Assembly (NCBI GenBank): GCA_002307065.1
Contig: DBTN01000046.1
Location: 471-7,917, forward strand
DNA from: Akkermansiaceae bacterium UBA1315
GTDB lineage: Bacteria > Verrucomicrobiota > Verrucomicrobiia > Verrucomicrobiales > Akkermansiaceae
Direction of reading: 5' to 3'
Length of the DNA stretch: 7,447 nucleotides
Shown: positions 6,288-7,447 of the stretch, one piece after another
Numbering within the stretch: the stretch's first letter is position 1
How the letters are laid out: the number at the start of each line of letters is the position of its first letter
The notes under the pieces: generated by a model
The model's database searches: none
What the model was told of the DNA's origin: nothing
Seen by the model: the letters and a program-made list of their open reading frames with translations, nothing else
Program-made: the position numbers and the translations under genes

Positions 6288-6915
6288 AGAGAAAGAATGA
6301 ATACTTTCCGCGCTCCAGATCACCTTGTTGTCCACGAGACCGATCATTGGATTATCAATCACCGAGTAAATTCGGCGCTTCCCGGGTACTTTGTGGTCGG
6401 CTCAACGATGAATACCAATGAACTTTCGCACCTGCCGAAGGAGTCTTTATCGGAGCTGGGATCGCACCTCGCAAAGCTTCAGCAGATCATTACAGAGCTG
6501 CTGTCCCCACCGCATATCTACGTTGGTCGTTATGGGCATATGAAGGGACACACGATCCATTTTCACGTGATTCCCGTTTATGATTGGGTAGCGCGCGCGT
6601 TCGATTCTGATGAACGATATAGGACCCTCCGTCAGTTTTACACAGCCGGAGTTTACGAAGATGGAAGTGATACGACCTTCGATGGCGCTGAGATGACGTT
6701 GTTCATTTGGAGAGAATTTTGCGAGAGCAGGAATCCTCCTGAGATCCACGGCCCGTCTGTTCAAGAGATTGTCGAGTCCGTCCGAAAAAGAATCGAAGAA
6801 CAAGCCGCACCATCCAACCGCTAGTAGCCGTTCTGTTTCGATGATTTTCCGTAATTACAACCTCAACCCTGTTTTAGACTTCCGCCCCAGCTACTAGCGG
6901 CGGATGTGCTTTACG
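6282..6915 (+). mobile_element. Integron gene cassette (634 bases) carrying a HIT-family gene
   Basis: The cassette runs between the cut points of attC sites 2 and 3. Its 5' end (G)TTCTCC pairs with its own R'' box GAAGAAC (6795-6801) with a single mismatch. It contains one gene that fills nearly the whole cassette. Confidence 0.8.
6297..6824 (+). CDS. HIT-family (histidine triad) nucleotide hydrolase/transferase, cassette-borne
   Basis: HIT proteins hydrolyse or transfer nucleoside monophosphates from substrates such as ApnA or nucleotidyl adducts, through a His-AMP intermediate. The signature is GHTIHFHVIPVYDW (84-97). Aligned to FHIT-type HVHVHVLP, H88 is the nucleophile and H90 the third histidine, while the first position is T86. 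Earlier parts also fit: HWIINHRV (17-24), LPGYFVVGSTMNTNELSHLP (28-47) and the helix LSELGSHLAKLQQI (51-64). The C-terminus (DGAEMTLFIWREFCE) is an extension seen in some bacterial HIT proteins. The protein has 175 residues from ATG 6297, which has a purine-rich AGAGAAAGA upstream. An in-frame ATG at 6270 in the attC arm would add MAYTFSRER. The final residues (EEQAAPSNR) are encoded by attC site 3. The true substrate is unknown. Confidence 0.92.
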   Translation: MNTFRAPDHLVVHETDHWIINHRVNSALPGYFVVGSTMNTNELSHLPKESLSELGSHLAKLQQIITELLSPPHIYVGRYGHMKGHTIHFHVIPVYDWVARAFDSDERYRTLRQFYTAGVYEDGSDTTFDGAEMTLFIWREFCESRNPPEIHGPSVQEIVESVRKRIEEQAAPSNR

Positions 6916-6921
6916 TTCGGT
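6795..6921 (+). repeat. Integron attC recombination site 3 (longer, divergent)
   Basis: This site is 127 bases. R'' is GAAGAAC (6795-6801). The left arm is CATCCAACCGCTAGTAGC (6811-6828) and the right arm GCTACTAGCGGCGGATG (6890-6906), again with one base more on the left. R' is GTTCGGT (6915-6921). It keeps the CATCC/GGATG and TACGTT elements of sites 1 and 2 but has a perfect 11-base outer stem (CCGCTAGTAGC) and a 61-base loop of unrelated sequence. Confidence 0.83.
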
Positions 6922-7295
6922 AGAAACCAAAGACAAAGCATGATCATTATCTATCGTTGGCGCGGAGCCGGCCTTGTAGCTCTAATCGCGTTTCCAGTGT
7001 TTATGGTCGTAGGACTCATGGCGTCTGTGAATTTATTGGGTAAGGATTTCACGAAGCTGCACTTTCAAGACTTAGTCAGTGTTGCAATCTTCATTTCCGG
7101 GGTCTTTTGCCTCCTCATTGGACGTTGGCTAAACCGCGAGAAGGTGATCCAAGTAGACGGCGAGAGCACCAAGATAGTTGGGACAACTCTTGGTGATCAT
7201 CATATGCTATGGGGTATTCCGCTTCATCATTGGTCGTGGATCTACTTTGCCGCTGCTATCGTGGCATTCGCGATTTCGCACACGTAATGAAAAAA
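6916..7295 (+). mobile_element. Fourth integron cassette, 3' part interrupted by an IS30-family element
   Basis: The cassette begins after G6915 with TTCGGT, so an R'' box near ACCGAAC is expected at its end. None is present before the insertion sequence begins near 7296, so its attC was either split by the insertion or lies beyond the right edge. Confidence 0.6.
6940..7287 (+). CDS. Three-TM membrane protein (cassette-borne), unknown function
   Basis: From ATG 6940 this encodes 115 residues. Membrane segments are about 9-30 (GAGLVALIAFPVFMVVGLMA), 45-62 (LVSVAIFISGVFCLLIGR) and 98-113 (HWSWIYFAAAIVAFAI). Between the second and third lie GRWLNREKVIQVDGESTKIV and LGDHHMLWGIPLHHW. The pattern 'GRxLN... 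D... hsLf.iP...W' matches small uncharacterised membrane proteins that I recall from diverse bacteria; their function is unknown. The in-frame ATG at 6904, inside the attC right arm, would add MCFTFGRNQRQS; the start MIIIYRWRG fits the family better. It is the only gene of the interrupted fourth cassette and ends only about 8 bases before the likely IS30 end. Confidence 0.83.
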   Translation: MIIIYRWRGAGLVALIAFPVFMVVGLMASVNLLGKDFTKLHFQDLVSVAIFISGVFCLLIGRWLNREKVIQVDGESTKIVGTTLGDHHMLWGIPLHHWSWIYFAAAIVAFAISHT

Positions 7296-7447
7296 CCTGA
7301 CTTCAAGCGTGAAGTGCACAAATAGCATAGATCAAAAGAAAATCTCTTCGGGTGTTTTGTAGTTATGTCTTTTACGTGGTCGCTGGTTGAGTCTGGCTGC
7401 AATCCAATCGCATTGTCGTTGGGATAACTGATCGAGGTTCGCACCTT
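7296..7447 (-). mobile_element. IS30-family insertion sequence, one end only
   Basis: The terminal segment contains ACTTCAAGCGTGAAGTGCAC (7300-7319), matching the TTCAAnnnTGAAGTGCA-type ends I associate with IS30-family elements and including a six-base perfect inverted repeat (7300-7305 with 7310-7315). The transposase tail follows 12 bases inward. The exact outer boundary (about 7294-7300) and any target duplication cannot be fixed because the other end is outside the window. Confidence 0.72.
7332..7447 (-). CDS. IS30-family transposase, C-terminal fragment (5' end outside window)
   Basis: Reading leftwards from the right edge, the frame ending at TGA (7334-7332) gives NLDQLSQRQCDWIAARLNQR followed by PRKRHNYKTPEEIFF. 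The L-N-x-R-P-R-K-x-x-x-x-x-T-P-E-E block is the classic C-terminus of IS30-family DDE transposases (end of the rve catalytic domain), with the polypeptide stopping just after it as usual. The catalytic D and E residues lie upstream, beyond the edge, so whether the transposase is intact cannot be judged. It is transcribed towards the cassette array. Confidence 0.88.
   Translation of the reverse strand, partial: GANLDQLSQRQCDWIAARLNQRPRKRHNYKTPEEIFF

Noticed and set aside
5615..6921. tRNA or riboswitch interpretation of the three inverted repeats
   Set aside because: No acceptor or anticodon pattern is present; the R/L box layout, the one-base excess and the cassette-specific pairing fit attC instead.

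Overview
The window is a chromosomal segment of a Gram-negative bacterium, most likely from the Verrucomicrobiota or a related group. That placement is inferred from the DUF6600-type lipoprotein, the style of the COG2345 regulator and the scarcity of clear Shine-Dalgarno sites; no rRNA or other decisive marker is present. The left part (about 1-4800) is GC-rich with consistent codon use. The right part (about 5110-7447) is visibly more AT-rich and looks acquired.

Left part. A large minus-strand lipoprotein gene (2341 down past base 1) runs off the left edge, so its C-terminus is missing. It has a lipobox, a coiled coil, a Trp/Tyr-rich DUF6600-like domain, a Pro/Arg-rich linker and a long Gln/Glu/Ala/Arg repeat tail. 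Upstream of it, in the same orientation, are a SufR/COG2345-type winged-helix regulator (2443-3105) whose usual C-terminal cysteine ligands are missing, and a possible 55-residue basic protein (3234-3401). Diverging from these is a plus-strand pair 10 bases apart: guanylate kinase (gmk, 3591-4193) and an ALKBH2/3-like Fe(II)/2-oxoglutarate DNA/RNA repair dioxygenase (4204-4803).

Transition. Bases 4804-5351 hold no gene I can defend; weak overlapping ORFs lie on both strands.

Right part. From about 5350 the window is an integron gene-cassette array. Three attC recombination sites (5615-5703, 6199-6287, 6795-6921) separate small single-gene cassettes: a two-TM membrane protein, a GNAT-like protein, a HIT-family hydrolase and a three-TM membrane protein. 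The evidence is imperfect inverted repeats with one extra base in the left arm, GTT cleavage boxes, and the fact that the first bases of a cassette complement the R'' box at its own 3' end. No integron integrase is in the window, so this is either the distal part of a chromosomal integron or a cluster of attC sites lacking an integrase. The fourth cassette is cut short by an IS30-family element whose transposase C-terminus (minus strand, 7332-7447) runs off the right edge.

Main points of interest: the undescribed cassette array; an ATG in all three attC right arms that is in frame with the following cassette gene; loss of metal-ligand residues in the regulator; a HIT protein with a substituted first histidine; and a small ORF divergent from gmk.
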